64,000 bases of DNA, taken from positions 16,077-80,076 of the forward strand of contig DWZP01000025.1 in assembly GCA_019117495.1 (NCBI GenBank), in the 5' to 3' direction. The translations under genes were made by a program, and so were the position numbers. Every line of letters begins with the position of its first letter. Position 1 is the stretch's first letter. Origin of the DNA: Fusicatenibacter_A intestinipullorum (GTDB lineage Bacteria; Bacillota; Negativicutes; Acidaminococcales; Acidaminococcaceae). Below, piece after piece: positions 23,388 to 31,699 of this stretch. The notes under the pieces were generated by a model. It saw only the letters and a list, made by a program, of their open reading frames with translations. It was not told the DNA's origin and made no database searches.

Positions 23388-24701
23388 TTATTTTACCTGT
23401 ATTTTTTCACCGTCCGGCGCTGTCAGCCAGATATCATTAATATGCACGCGCCCCTTAACGATTTCAAACGCATCGCTTGTAACTTCGCCAAGCGGTGTTT
23501 TTATTTTTACATCCGTAAATTTCAGCACTCCATGCCTGTCATTAAATTTGCCGGAAATCTGTTCAAACGGTATCAGGCTGTATGTGCCCGCGCCGCTTGT
23601 AAAGCTGCCGTAAGTAAGTACGTTTTTGGGGTTGCCGTCACTGCGCATTTTTAAATCAAGCTCCACACGGCAGTTAATTTTGCTGGTTTTGGCAGCAATG
23701 GACGCCATTAAATCATGCCCAAGCGCATCAATGCTGTAACCGCGCGTATCTACATCATAAGCTCCGGTTGCTTCCACCGTGCCGCCGTAAATGCCGCCTG
23801 TTACATTGCTGAAATCAATTTTGCCGTCTTTATAAAAGAAATCGCCATTAACTTTGTAAAAACGCAGTGCCGGTATATTAAGCTGTAAAAATTCAATTCT
23901 GCCGTCGATAGAAGGCCCGGAAAGCGGCCCCGTTGCATGCCCGTAAACACTGGCGGTATCTTTAACCTTGCCAAGCCCCAGCGATTCCGGCACAACATTT
24001 TTCATGGAAATATACAAATCGCACTGCGGCTGCCCGCCGTTAAGCAACAGTTTGCCGCTTATGCCCAGTTCGTCGCCAATCATCATGCCGCCAAAACCGG
24101 CTGCGGTAATTTTAAGCGCCGCCTCCTGCGGATTAACCGTGCGCACGGCAGCGTTAACACCGCTTAAAACAAAATAACGGTGCCTGTAACTGGCAGTAAT
24201 AGTGCAGTCATTAATTTTTATACTGCTTTGCGGCAGATTTTCTGGCAAATTTATATGCAGCCCTTTATGACGCTTTTTGGTTTCCTGTCCTGCGTCCTTC
24301 TTTTTTTCCGGCAAAAAAGCCGGGCGCATATCTTTATTGAAGCGGATGGCTATTACAGGGTGGTTAAGTTCCGCTTCTTCCAGGCTGTTTAAATTTATGC
24401 TGCCGGTAACAACATCCCACGGTTTAACTTTAAAACGCCCGTCCGGCACAAATACTACCGGTTCGCCTTCAGCGTCCAGCCATTTAAGCCCGCGGAAGCC
24501 AACATTGCCCCACATATCGGCCGTAATGCTTTCAACGGCAACGCTGCCTTCAAGCGTTTTCTGCCGCGCCATTTCGGCGTTAAAAATTTCGGCCGCATGT
24601 TCACCCGCAAGGCGGCACAGCCAGAAATATACACCGGTTACAACAAGCGCAGCCACAATAATGCCAATATACAGTTTAGGATGGTAAAATTTTTTAAGCA
24701 T
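23388..24701 (-). CDS. AsmA/TamB-like envelope protein
   Basis: 437 residues, ATG 24701. One N-terminal membrane anchor (residues 10-30), the rest predicted as repeated beta strands outside the membrane: sequences such as GFRGLKWLDAEGEPVV, GHATGPLSGPSIDGRIEFLQL, and YKDGKIDFSNVTGGIYGGTVEATGAY are the pattern of AsmA-like repeat proteins that bridge the two membranes and move phospholipids. It supports a diderm cell envelope. No operon partner. The assignment rests on pattern and topology, not on a named motif. Confidence 0.65.
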   Translation of the reverse strand: MLKKFYHPKLYIGIIVAALVVTGVYFWLCRLAGEHAAEIFNAEMARQKTLEGSVAVESITADMWGNVGFRGLKWLDAEGEPVVFVPDGRFKVKPWDVVTGSINLNSLEEAELNHPVIAIRFNKDMRPAFLPEKKKDAGQETKKRHKGLHINLPENLPQSSIKINDCTITASYRHRYFVLSGVNAAVRTVNPQEAALKITAAGFGGMMIGDELGISGKLLLNGGQPQCDLYISMKNVVPESLGLGKVKDTASVYGHATGPLSGPSIDGRIEFLQLNIPALRFYKVNGDFFYKDGKIDFSNVTGGIYGGTVEATGAYDVDTRGYSIDALGHDLMASIAAKTSKINCRVELDLKMRSDGNPKNVLTYGSFTSGAGTYSLIPFEQISGKFNDRHGVLKFTDVKIKTPLGEVTSDAFEIVKGRVHINDIWLTAPDGEKIQVK

Positions 24702-24771
24702 ACTTACCTCAATCAGTTTCCCTGATTACAGTATAAGGTATTTGCGCCGGTTAGTAAAATTTTTAAACAAA

Positions 24772-24816
24772 AAACGGGCCTGTATTTTAGCATTACTGCC
24801 TAAACAGAGCCCGTTT
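24772..24816 (-). terminator. terminator after pdxK
   Basis: AAACGGGC (24772-24779) pairs with GCCCGTTT (24809-24816); on the minus strand the stem is followed by TTTTTTG. Confidence 0.7.
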
Positions 24817-24833
24817 AAATTATTTATTTTTAA

Positions 24834-25634
24834 TTATTTCTTCCATTTGCAGTGGTCGGTTGCGCCGCTGAACTGGTTCAGGCGGAAGGAATTTTTAAGT
24901 GCCACCGTAATAAATTCCTTGGCTTCTGCCAAAGCGTCCTTAACGCTCAGGCCTTTGGCAAGCCCTGCGGTAATGGCTGCCGAAAAAGTGCAGCCTGCGC
25001 CGTGGTTAAAGCAGCCGGGAATTTTCTTTTCGGTATTAACAACATAGTTTTTGCCGTCATACAGTACATCTACCGCTTCATCGCTGTTATTGCGCGAGCC
25101 GCTTTTAATAACAACATAGCCTGCGCCCATTTCCTGAATGCGCGCCGCTGCTTCTTTAATTTCGTCAAGCGTTTCCACCTTATCCATACCGGCAATATAC
25201 GCCGCTTCCAGAGTATTCGGCGTAATAACGTCGGCACGGCTTACCAGCACTTCTTTAATGGCTTTGGCTGCTTCCGGCACCATAATTGCGTCAATGCCCT
25301 TGCACACCATTACCGGGTCAATAACAACGTTCTTCAAACTGTATTTATCAATGGTATCGGCCACCAGCTGCACCAGCTCCGCACTGCCGAGCATGCCTGT
25401 TTTCATGGCGTCAACGCCGATGCCTTCCACAATGGTTTTTATCTGTTTTTCAATAACATCCATGCCGATTGGGTACATCTCGTGGTCCCAGTTAAGCGGG
25501 TTCTGCGCCACAATAACCGTCAGCGCCGTCATGCCGTACACACCCATGGCGGTAAATGTTTTTAAATCTGCTTCCATGCCTGCGCCGCCGCTTGTATCGC
25601 TGCCGGCAATGGTCATAGCCTTATGTAATGCCAT
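24834..25634 (-). CDS. pdxK: pyridoxine/pyridoxal kinase of the ThiD-like family
   Basis: 266 residues, ATG 25634 behind GGGGGC. The ribokinase fold is evident: AGSDTSGGAGMEADLKTF at residues 10-27, KTGMLGS near 98, VIDPVMVCKG near 123, and the anion-hole motif HGAGCTFSAA near 210 with the catalytic Cys characteristic of Bacillus-type PdxK (in place of the usual GTGC...D). The sequence reads closely like B. subtilis PdxK (once called ThiD), a pyridoxine/pyridoxal kinase that also accepts HMP. Its divergent neighbour is a PdxR/MocR regulator, which supports the vitamin B6 salvage role over thiamin synthesis. Confidence 0.87.
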   Translation of the reverse strand: MALHKAMTIAGSDTSGGAGMEADLKTFTAMGVYGMTALTVIVAQNPLNWDHEMYPIGMDVIEKQIKTIVEGIGVDAMKTGMLGSAELVQLVADTIDKYSLKNVVIDPVMVCKGIDAIMVPEAAKAIKEVLVSRADVITPNTLEAAYIAGMDKVETLDEIKEAAARIQEMGAGYVVIKSGSRNNSDEAVDVLYDGKNYVVNTEKKIPGCFNHGAGCTFSAAITAGLAKGLSVKDALAEAKEFITVALKNSFRLNQFSGATDHCKWKK

Positions 25635-25746
25635 TTTAAAGCCCCCTGTAATACAAAAAATTTATGTTTTTAACACAGATATTATGATATACTAAAACTG
25701 TTATTAAAAAAATATCCAGAATTTCCAATTTTAAAGGGGACAGTTT

Positions 25747-27090
25747 GTGCTTATAACCTTGCCGCAGGCAGATAAAAAAGATTTTCCGCTTTATCTGCGC
25801 CTGATAAATGAAATAAAAAGCAAAATACACAGCGGTGAAATTGCAGCCGGAGAAAAAATGCCGTCACTGCGTAAGCTGGCACACGATTTGGAAGTAAGCC
25901 GAACCACGGCAGAAGCGGCATACAGCCAGCTTGTTGCCGAAGGCTACCTTATTGCCAGTCCCAAACGCGGTTACTTTGCGGGCAGCATAGTTTCCCGCAA
26001 GCCGCAGAAAGTTCTGCCGCAGCAAAAGCCTTCTGCCGCAGCAGTGCGTTATGACTTCGGCAATAATTATATCGACAGCAGCCTTTTTCCAGCCTCGCTT
26101 TGGAAGCGCTGCCTTGGCCATGCCCTGCAAAATTCGGCGTTGCTCGCCGGTTACGGCAACCCGCAGGGCGAGCCCTACCTGCGCAGCACGCTTGCGCGTT
26201 ACAGCCACGAGGCACGCAGCGTTATCTGCACGCCGGAACAGATAGTTATTGGCGCCGGTATGCAGAGCCTGCTGCAAATACTTATTGACGTGCTTGACGC
26301 TTTGCCGCACACAGTTGCTTTTGAAGAACCCGGCTTTACCAAAGCGGAACATATTTTTACAATGAGTGGCTGGCAGGTGCTGCATTTTAACACCGAAAAC
26401 CTGCATAACAAAATGCCGCAGCTGCTTTATGTAAGCCCCTCCAACCCATACAAAGGGCGCTCGCTTTCGCCGCAGGGCAGGCTTGATTTACTGCGCTGGG
26501 CACAGCAAAACAGCGCCTACATTTTAGAAGACGATTACAATGGTGAATTCCGATATTTTTCGCACCCCATTTCCTCACTGCAGGGCATGAGCGGCGGGCA
26601 GAATGTAATTTACTGCGGCTCTTTCTCACGCATTCTGCTGCCAAGCCTGCGCATAAGCTATTTAGTGCTGCCGCAAAACCTGCTGCCTGTGTATAACCGT
26701 ATCAAGCATTTGTATAACCAAACTTCCTCCAGCATTGAGCAGTTTGCCCTGGCGGAATTTATTGCGTCCGGCGGGCTGCGCCGCCACATAAAAAAAATGC
26801 GCCGCCGTTATGCCGTAAAAAACACTTTGCTGCGCACTGCCCTTGCCAATATTTTTGGCAGCAAGGCAAGCATTATGGCTTACGAATCCGGCCTGCATAT
26901 CCGTTTGGCGGTACACGCCGCTGCCACGGCAGAAGAACTTGCACAAAAGGCCATGTCAAAAGGCATTCACATTCTACCAGTTAAAGCAGCCGAAAGCAGC
27001 AGCCCGGAAATTTTGCTTTCGTTTGCAGGCATTGCCGAAGAAGATATTGAACCGGCACTCTTGGAATTAAAAAAAGTATGGCAGTTATAA
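25747..27090 (+). CDS. pdxR: PdxR/MocR-family regulator (GntR domain fused to aminotransferase fold)
   Basis: 447 residues; the start is GTG 25747, 8 bases behind AAGGGG. Residues 12-80 form a GntR winged helix (IHSGEIAAGEKMPSLRKLA, then SRTTAEAAYSQL). From about 100 to the end is a fold-type I aminotransferase-like domain: SPSNPYKGRSLS near 228, EDDYNGEFRY near 262, and the PLP-lysine region near 295 reads CGSFSRILLPSLRISY, where Arg stands in the usual Lys position (SFSKxLxPxLR). Family members sense PLP; loss of the PLP lysine would change ligand binding. Divergent from pdxK with 112 bp between them, so it most likely regulates pdxK and itself. Confidence 0.85.
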   Translation: MLITLPQADKKDFPLYLRLINEIKSKIHSGEIAAGEKMPSLRKLAHDLEVSRTTAEAAYSQLVAEGYLIASPKRGYFAGSIVSRKPQKVLPQQKPSAAAVRYDFGNNYIDSSLFPASLWKRCLGHALQNSALLAGYGNPQGEPYLRSTLARYSHEARSVICTPEQIVIGAGMQSLLQILIDVLDALPHTVAFEEPGFTKAEHIFTMSGWQVLHFNTENLHNKMPQLLYVSPSNPYKGRSLSPQGRLDLLRWAQQNSAYILEDDYNGEFRYFSHPISSLQGMSGGQNVIYCGSFSRILLPSLRISYLVLPQNLLPVYNRIKHLYNQTSSSIEQFALAEFIASGGLRRHIKKMRRRYAVKNTLLRTALANIFGSKASIMAYESGLHIRLAVHAAATAEELAQKAMSKGIHILPVKAAESSSPEILLSFAGIAEEDIEPALLELKKVWQL

Positions 27091-27134
27091 AAAATGCTCT
27101 CTTGTAAGCACACAGCTTACAAAGAGAGCATTTT
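27091..27134. terminator. bidirectional terminator between pdxR and bofA
   Basis: A 19-20 bp stem with one bulge: AAAATGCTCTC at 27091-27101 continued by TTGTAAGC, pairing with 27115-27134. A- and T-rich flanks on both sides. Confidence 0.85.
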
Positions 27135-27137
27135 ACT

Positions 27138-27467
27138 TTATTTAATAAATATTTCCCAGCACAAAACCGCAAGCAGGCCCGGCACACCGAAAATACCGGC
27201 GATAAGCGCTTTGGCAACTGTTATTTTCAGCCCGAAGCCCACGGCTGCACCGATAAGGTTTACCAGCCACAGCGCAGCAGCACCAATAACGCCGTTCCAC
27301 ACCAGCTTAAACGGCAGCGATAAAAATTTAACCGCTACCAGTAAAATTAAAACGCCGGCAATAAAAGGCAGCGAACCCTCTATCGTTGCAGAATCTAGCC
27401 CCTGCACAGCGTCAATGGCTGCCGTGCCGATTTCCCTGACTGCGTTTTCCGCATCCTGTATTTCCAT
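27138..27467 (-). CDS. bofA: BofA-family membrane protein
   Basis: 109 residues, ATG 27467. Two long hydrophobic segments (about residues 33-55 and 58-105), with the conserved block KLVWNGVIGAAALWLVN and the C-terminal IAGIFGVPGLLAVL that typify BofA, the inhibitor of pro-sigma-K processing in Bacillus. It sits right after recR, as in B. subtilis (recR-bofA). The gene is retained in many bacteria that no longer sporulate, so its present role is unclear; the N-terminal 30 residues are an acidic extension not present in the 87-residue Bacillus protein. Confidence 0.82.
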   Translation of the reverse strand: MEIQDAENAVREIGTAAIDAVQGLDSATIEGSLPFIAGVLILLVAVKFLSLPFKLVWNGVIGAAALWLVNLIGAAVGFGLKITVAKALIAGIFGVPGLLAVLCWEIFIK

Positions 27468-27485
27468 TTTTTAATCTTGCCTTTC

Positions 27486-28085
27486 TTACAGACGCAGCCT
27501 GTTCTCCAGCGCGCGTGCCAAAGTCAGTTCGTCGGCATACTCCAAATCTCCGCCGACAGGCAAACCATGCGCAATACGGCTGGTTACCACGCCCAGAGGT
27601 TTCAGCAGCTGCGCAAGATAAGCCGCCGTTGCTTCACCTTCCACATTGGAATTGGTCGCCAGAATTACTTCTTTTACTTCGCCCTGCTGCAAACGGCGCA
27701 GAAGCTCCTTAATCCGCAGGTTATCCGGCCCAATGCCGTCCAGCGGCGACAATGCGCCGTGCAGGACATGGTACAGGCCTCTGTACCCGCGGCTGCGTTC
27801 CATGGCCATTACATCCTGCGGCTGTTCCACCACGCAGATGGTGGTTTTGTCGCGCCCGGGGTCGCTGCATATGCCGCATTCAGGCTTGTCGCTTAAATTA
27901 TAGCAGGTACGGCACAGGCATACCTGGCGTTTGGCGTCAACCAAAGCAGCAGCCAGCCGCTGCACATCCTCCGCCGGCATATTAATAATATGATAGGCAA
28001 GGCGCAGCGCCGTTTTGGAACCAATGCCCGGCAAACGCCGCAGCTGTTCATGCAGGTTTGCCAGCGGGCGTATCAGGCGCGCCAT
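27486..28085 (-). CDS. recR: recombination mediator RecR
   Basis: 199 residues, ATG 28085, two bases after the ybaB stop. Helix-hairpin-helix near residues 10-30 (LRRLPGIGSKTALRLAYHI), a four-Cys zinc site at about 57-72 (CRTCYNLSDKPECGIC) and a Toprim domain (CVVEQPQDVMAMERS near 84, then LATNSNVEGEATA near 142). RecR works with RecO/RecF to load RecA at gapped DNA. Length is the family norm (198-200). Part of the conserved dnaX-ybaB-recR block. Confidence 0.97.
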   Translation of the reverse strand: MARLIRPLANLHEQLRRLPGIGSKTALRLAYHIINMPAEDVQRLAAALVDAKRQVCLCRTCYNLSDKPECGICSDPGRDKTTICVVEQPQDVMAMERSRGYRGLYHVLHGALSPLDGIGPDNLRIKELLRRLQQGEVKEVILATNSNVEGEATAAYLAQLLKPLGVVTSRIAHGLPVGGDLEYADELTLARALENRLRL

Positions 28086-28086
28086 A

Positions 28087-28413
28087 TCAGAACATGCCCG
28101 GCAGTTTCATCCCGCCAGTAATTTTGCCCATTTCTTTTTCGGTCATTTCGTCTACTTTGCGCATTGCTTCGTTAACGGCAGTAGTAACCAAATCTTCCAG
28201 CATTTCCACGTCTTCGGGGTCAACTGCGCTGGGGGCAATGGTAACCTTTTCAACGGTTTTGCGGCCGGTTACAACAACGGTAACGGCACCGCCGCCGGCA
28301 GTTGCTTCTACAGTGCGGTTTTTCAGTTCTTCCTGCATTTTCAGCATATCCTGCTGCATTTTCTGTACTTTTTTCATCATACCCTGCATATTTGCCATTC
28401 CGGGATTAAACAT
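28087..28413 (-). CDS. ybaB: YbaB/EbfC-family nucleoid-associated protein
   Basis: 108 residues, ATG 28413 behind AAGGAGG. A Met-rich N-terminal helix (MKKVQKMQQDMLKMQEELK) is followed by the beta core VEATAGGGAVTVVVTGRKTVEKVTI and a C-terminal amphipathic helix, matching YbaB/EbfC. The protein forms tweezer-like dimers that bind DNA non-specifically or semi-specifically. Fixed position between dnaX and recR in most bacteria. 27-bp gap to dnaX and direct junction with recR indicate one transcript. Confidence 0.95.
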   Translation of the reverse strand: MFNPGMANMQGMMKKVQKMQQDMLKMQEELKNRTVEATAGGGAVTVVVTGRKTVEKVTIAPSAVDPEDVEMLEDLVTTAVNEAMRKVDEMTEKEMGKITGGMKLPGMF

Positions 28414-28440
28414 AAATAAATTCCTCCTTAAATTTACTGA

Positions 28441-30195
28441 TTACAGTTTCTGCAATGTTCCGCCAAAAGCCGCCATGGCTTTTTTTACCACCGGCTCAAG
28501 TTCTTCTTCCTGCTCTTTTGCAGGCGGTTTTTGCACAAGTCCGGCTTCTTCAACGCAGTTTAAGCGCACCTCGCAGCGTGCAAGGCGCAGCAAAACGGCT
28601 TCAAAAGCCTTTTTATAATCATCGGCATTCATGCGTTTGCAGTTAAACTTGTTTTTAAAAGCAACCGTTAAAATACCGTTGACATAGCTTACTGCACGCC
28701 CACCGGCAGCACAGGCCACCATGGAGCGTTTCTTTTCCGTTTTTAAAATTTCAAGCACCTGCTGCCACAAATCTACGGCAGAGGCATCTGCTTCTATAAT
28801 TGGAGCAGGCTCTGCTTTATGCACGGGAGCGGCTTTTTTTACAGGCACGGCTTTAACAGGTTCAGCCGCGGGCTGATAATTTTCTGCTTCCGCAGCAGCC
28901 TTCTGAGGCTGCGGTTCCGGCGCTTCGGTGTGAATGCCATGCCCTTCGTCAAGCACATAGCCAAATTTAGGACCGGTTTCCGGCGCAGCGGCCGCTTGCT
29001 GAGGATAATCCTGATGCACAGGCGCAGCAGGAACTGTTTGCTGTATTGCCGGTATTCTTCCGGCAAGCATGGCTTCCAGTTTTTCCACGCGCGCGGCTAA
29101 AGCTGCCAGCGTGCTGCCTTCCACACGGCACAAATCAAACAGGCACATTTCCGCGGCAATTCTGCCGCGCACGCTCTGCCGCAGTTCCAGCATGCACTGG
29201 TGCAGGCGTTCCTGCGCCGCCATCAGCCTGTCCGTACTGAACAGGCCTTCCATAGCAGCTATTGCTTCTTTAGTATCAGTCAGGTAAATTTCGCGGTATT
29301 CGGGCGAAGCCTTGTAAAGCAGCACTGCCCGCAGGTATTCCGCAAGTTCCGTAATAATCTGCTTAACATCCTTGCCGCCTGCAAGCAGGGCTTCCAAAAG
29401 CTCCAGCGATTTAGGCACATTGCCTTCGCCAACCGCTTTTACAAGCTCCCGCAGAGCTTCGCGCCCTACAATGCCCAGCACGCTGCGCACGGTTTCAGCG
29501 CTTACGCGCTCTGCCATAACGCCGCACTGGTCCAAAAGGCTCAATGCGTCACGCATGCCGCCGTCTGCCTGAACGGCAATCAGCTGCAAGGCGTCATCAT
29601 CGGCTGCAATGCCGCTGCCATCAGCAACTTCACGCAGGCGTTTAACAATGTCGCTGTCGGTTACGCGCTTAAAATCAAAGCGCTGGCAGCGCGAATGTAT
29701 TGTTGCCGGTATTTTATGCGGCTCGGTTGTTGCCAGAATAAAAATTACATGCGGCGGCGGTTCTTCCAGCGTTTTTAAAAGCGCGTTAAAGGCCTCCGTC
29801 GTAAGCATATGCACTTCGTCGATAATATATACTTTATAACGTCCGTTTACGGGCGCAAAAGCAACTTTTTCGCGCAAATCGCGGATTTCATCAATGCCGC
29901 GGTTGGAAGCTGCGTCGATTTCAAACACATCCATGGATGTGCCGTCATTTATCCGCACGCAGTTCTGGCATTTATTGCAGGGGTTAGGCGTCGGCCCGTG
30001 TTCGCAGTTAACAGCCTTGGCCAGAATTTTTGCCGTACTGGTTTTGCCTGTTCCGCGCGGCCCGGCAAACAGATAGGCATGGGCTATGCGCCCCGTTTCC
30101 AGCGCATTGGTAAGCGCAGTACGCACCGCCTCCTGCCCAACGAGGGAATCGAACCCCTGCGGGCGCCACTTTCTGTATAACGCAACGTATGCCAA
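28441..30195 (-). CDS. dnaX: DNA polymerase III subunits gamma and tau (DnaX)
   Basis: 584 residues. The start is TTG 30195 (M-AYVALYRKWRPQ), 8 bases behind GGAGG; the in-frame GTG at 30204 lies on the ribosome site. AAA+ motifs: Walker A GPRGTGKTS near 43, zinc Cys4 CEHGPTPNPCNKCQNC near 63, Walker B IIDEVHM near 124, sensor 1 LATTEPHK and SRC finger. Residues 365-490 are an Ala/Pro/Glu-rich linker, then the tau C-terminal domain. At codons 452-454 an A7 run (minus 28840-28834, read gtA AAA AAA) could allow a -1 shift that ends after five codons, giving a gamma-like form. Clamp-loader ATPase; first gene of the dnaX-ybaB-recR-bofA operon. Confidence 0.97.
   Translation of the reverse strand: MAYVALYRKWRPQGFDSLVGQEAVRTALTNALETGRIAHAYLFAGPRGTGKTSTAKILAKAVNCEHGPTPNPCNKCQNCVRINDGTSMDVFEIDAASNRGIDEIRDLREKVAFAPVNGRYKVYIIDEVHMLTTEAFNALLKTLEEPPPHVIFILATTEPHKIPATIHSRCQRFDFKRVTDSDIVKRLREVADGSGIAADDDALQLIAVQADGGMRDALSLLDQCGVMAERVSAETVRSVLGIVGREALRELVKAVGEGNVPKSLELLEALLAGGKDVKQIITELAEYLRAVLLYKASPEYREIYLTDTKEAIAAMEGLFSTDRLMAAQERLHQCMLELRQSVRGRIAAEMCLFDLCRVEGSTLAALAARVEKLEAMLAGRIPAIQQTVPAAPVHQDYPQQAAAAPETGPKFGYVLDEGHGIHTEAPEPQPQKAAAEAENYQPAAEPVKAVPVKKAAPVHKAEPAPIIEADASAVDLWQQVLEILKTEKKRSMVACAAGGRAVSYVNGILTVAFKNKFNCKRMNADDYKKAFEAVLLRLARCEVRLNCVEEAGLVQKPPAKEQEEELEPVVKKAMAAFGGTLQKL
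28834..28840 (-). promoter_or_regulatory. candidate programmed -1 frameshift/slippage site in dnaX
   Basis: Seven A residues on the coding strand in the phase A-AAA-AAA. A -1 slip gives codons AGC CGC TCC CGT GCA TAA, that is a stop five codons on, truncating DnaX at about 460 residues in the Ala/Pro linker. E. coli makes gamma at A-AAA-AAG in the same protein region. No obvious upstream Shine-Dalgarno stimulator or downstream hairpin was identified. Confidence 0.4.
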
Positions 30196-30274
30196 CTGCC
30201 GCACCTCCTTATAATATGCCTACCACATAATTATATAAAATTTCTGCCCATAAGTACAACAAAATTAACAAAAA

Positions 30275-30296
30275 AAGCAGCCCTTCAGAGCTGCTT
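30275..30296 (-). terminator. terminator of the SRP RNA gene
   Basis: AAGCAGC (30275-30281) with GCTGCTT (30290-30296), followed on the minus strand by a run of seven T. Confidence 0.85.
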
Positions 30297-30301
30297 AAGC
30301 T

Positions 30302-30439
30302 ACTTCCTTGTAGGGCCGCAAATGCAGGCACCCCTGCGGCACATGCAAGTAACTGCTTAGTGCTGCTCCCTCCCGGTCCTGACACGGTTCACAGGCTTTC
30401 ATTGCGCAGGACCCGCCATCTGCGGTCCTACAAAGAAGT
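30302..30439 (-). ncRNA. ffs: bacterial signal recognition particle RNA
   Basis: On the minus strand the conserved apical domain (helix 8) is present: GTCAGGACCGGGAGGGAGCA, the asymmetric and symmetric loops that bind Ffh, within GTGAACCGTG...CACTAAGC. The ends pair as one long rod: TTGTAGGACCGCAG (5' side) with TGCGGCCCTACAA (3' side), extended by ACTTC/GAAGT. Boundaries are set from that pairing and may be off by a few bases. The RNA with Ffh targets nascent membrane proteins to FtsY. Located directly upstream of dnaX, a common place for it in Firmicutes. Confidence 0.92.
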
Positions 30440-30443
30440 AATA

Positions 30444-30469
30444 AAAAAACCGCTTACGCGGCAGTTTTT
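30444..30469 (-). terminator. terminator of tRNA-Ser
   Basis: AAACCGC/GCGGCAGTTT-type hairpin with loop TTAC between tRNA-Ser and the SRP RNA; on the minus strand it ends in TTTTTTTA. Confidence 0.65.
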
Positions 30470-30472
30470 AAG

Positions 30473-30562
30473 TGGCGGAGAGAGAGGGATTCGAACCCTC
30501 GGTACGGTTTCCCGCACACACGCTTTCCAGGCGTGCACCTTCAACCACTCGGTCATCTCTCC
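30473..30562 (-). tRNA. tRNA-Ser (anticodon GGA)
   Basis: 90-nt class II tRNA with encoded CCA: acceptor GGAGAGA/TCTCTCC, discriminator G, anticodon loop CTGGAAA (anticodon GGA, reading TCC/TCT), long variable arm GTGCGGGAAACCGTAC, T-arm GAGGGTTCGAATCCCTC. All stems pair, so functional. Confidence 0.96.
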
Positions 30563-30695
30563 GTGTTGAAAATGTGATAAATATTTGGTTTTTGCCGCAA
30601 AAGAAAACTTGCGGCTATGGCATCAGCCGCAAGTAACAGTATACCTATATTTTGCTTACTTGTCAAGGTTTTTACATAATTTTTCTGCAAATTAT

Positions 30696-31550
30696 TTAAT
30701 CATCCGCTGCATTTTCCGGCGGCAACAGCAAAAGCGACCTTTCGGAATTTAAAGTTACGTTCTGCGCCGTGCTGCCCATTACCAGCCCTTTAACCAGCCC
30801 CGCGCCTGTTTTGGCCATTACAATCAGCGAAACGTCCTCTTTTTCGGCAATGCGCAGAATTTCTTTGGAAGCCGCGCCTTTGCGTACATGAAAGCCCGCT
30901 TTAATGCCGAAAATTTTCATTTCGTCCACCAGCTCCTGCAAACGCCTTGAAGCCGTTTTCATTTTATCCTCCAAATCATCCTGGCTGCGGCTGCGCTCCA
31001 CCACATGCACAAACACAACTTCGCTGATATGCTCGCGCAGCATGCGGATAACGTCCAGCGCCGACAAAGACTTCAGCGAAAAATCGGTCGGCACCAGAAT
31101 GCGGTGCAGCAGATTTTTCTGCAGCAGTTCGTCGCCCGCATCCTCCACCGGTTTTGAAACAAACAGCGGTCTGTCGGTAGCACGCGCCAAGTCAAAGGTG
31201 GTGCTTCCCAAAAGCGCGCTTTTAAAAAAGCCTTTTCCGTGCGACGCCACCATAATAAGCCCTGCGTCCTCATCATCGGCAATTTCCGTTAACTGCTCAA
31301 AAACTTCGCCGCTGCGGTAAATTTCACGTGCGTTTTCGTATCCGGCGCGGCGCAGTTCGGCAACCACGGCACGCACACGGCTCTGCACTTTTTTAAAACT
31401 GCTGCTGCCGGGTTCCGCATCCTCTTTGTCTTTAAAAATATGCGCTACCGCAACTTCGGTATCGTCATCGGGGCACAAGCTGTAAAAACACGGAAGCAGG
31501 CCGTCCGCTTCCTCCGATAAATCTGTTGCAAGCAAAACCTTATCAAACAT
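30696..31550 (-). CDS. tandem universal stress protein (two Usp domains)
   Basis: 284 residues, ATG 31550. Two UspA domains of about 140 residues: the first starts FDKVLLATDLSEEA and ends with GKGFFKSALLGSTTFDLARATDRPLFV, the second starts RILVPTDFSLKSL and ends GAGLVKGLVMGSTAQNVTLNSERSLLLLP. Both carry the G-x2-G-x9-G-(S/T) ATP-binding loop, so both halves may bind ATP. Cytosolic stress-linked proteins of unclear biochemical output. Stands alone; divergent from hydE with 149 bp between. Confidence 0.88.
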   Translation of the reverse strand: MFDKVLLATDLSEEADGLLPCFYSLCPDDDTEVAVAHIFKDKEDAEPGSSSFKKVQSRVRAVVAELRRAGYENAREIYRSGEVFEQLTEIADDEDAGLIMVASHGKGFFKSALLGSTTFDLARATDRPLFVSKPVEDAGDELLQKNLLHRILVPTDFSLKSLSALDVIRMLREHISEVVFVHVVERSRSQDDLEDKMKTASRRLQELVDEMKIFGIKAGFHVRKGAASKEILRIAEKEDVSLIVMAKTGAGLVKGLVMGSTAQNVTLNSERSLLLLPPENAADD

Positions 31551-31699
31551 TTTTGTTTCTTTCCTCCAAAACTTAAAATCAGCGAAAAGTTACTTAATAT
31601 TATTTTAATTCTCCGCCGCCGCCAAAAATCCTGCCGCAAATTTGCAGCCGCCGCTGCCGGAACATGATATAATAAAAGTATTTAAAGGAGTTTTTATTT

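Noticed and set aside
29200..29778. 192-codon plus-strand frame opposite dnaX
   Set aside because: Antisense shadow of a conserved gene without a ribosome site.
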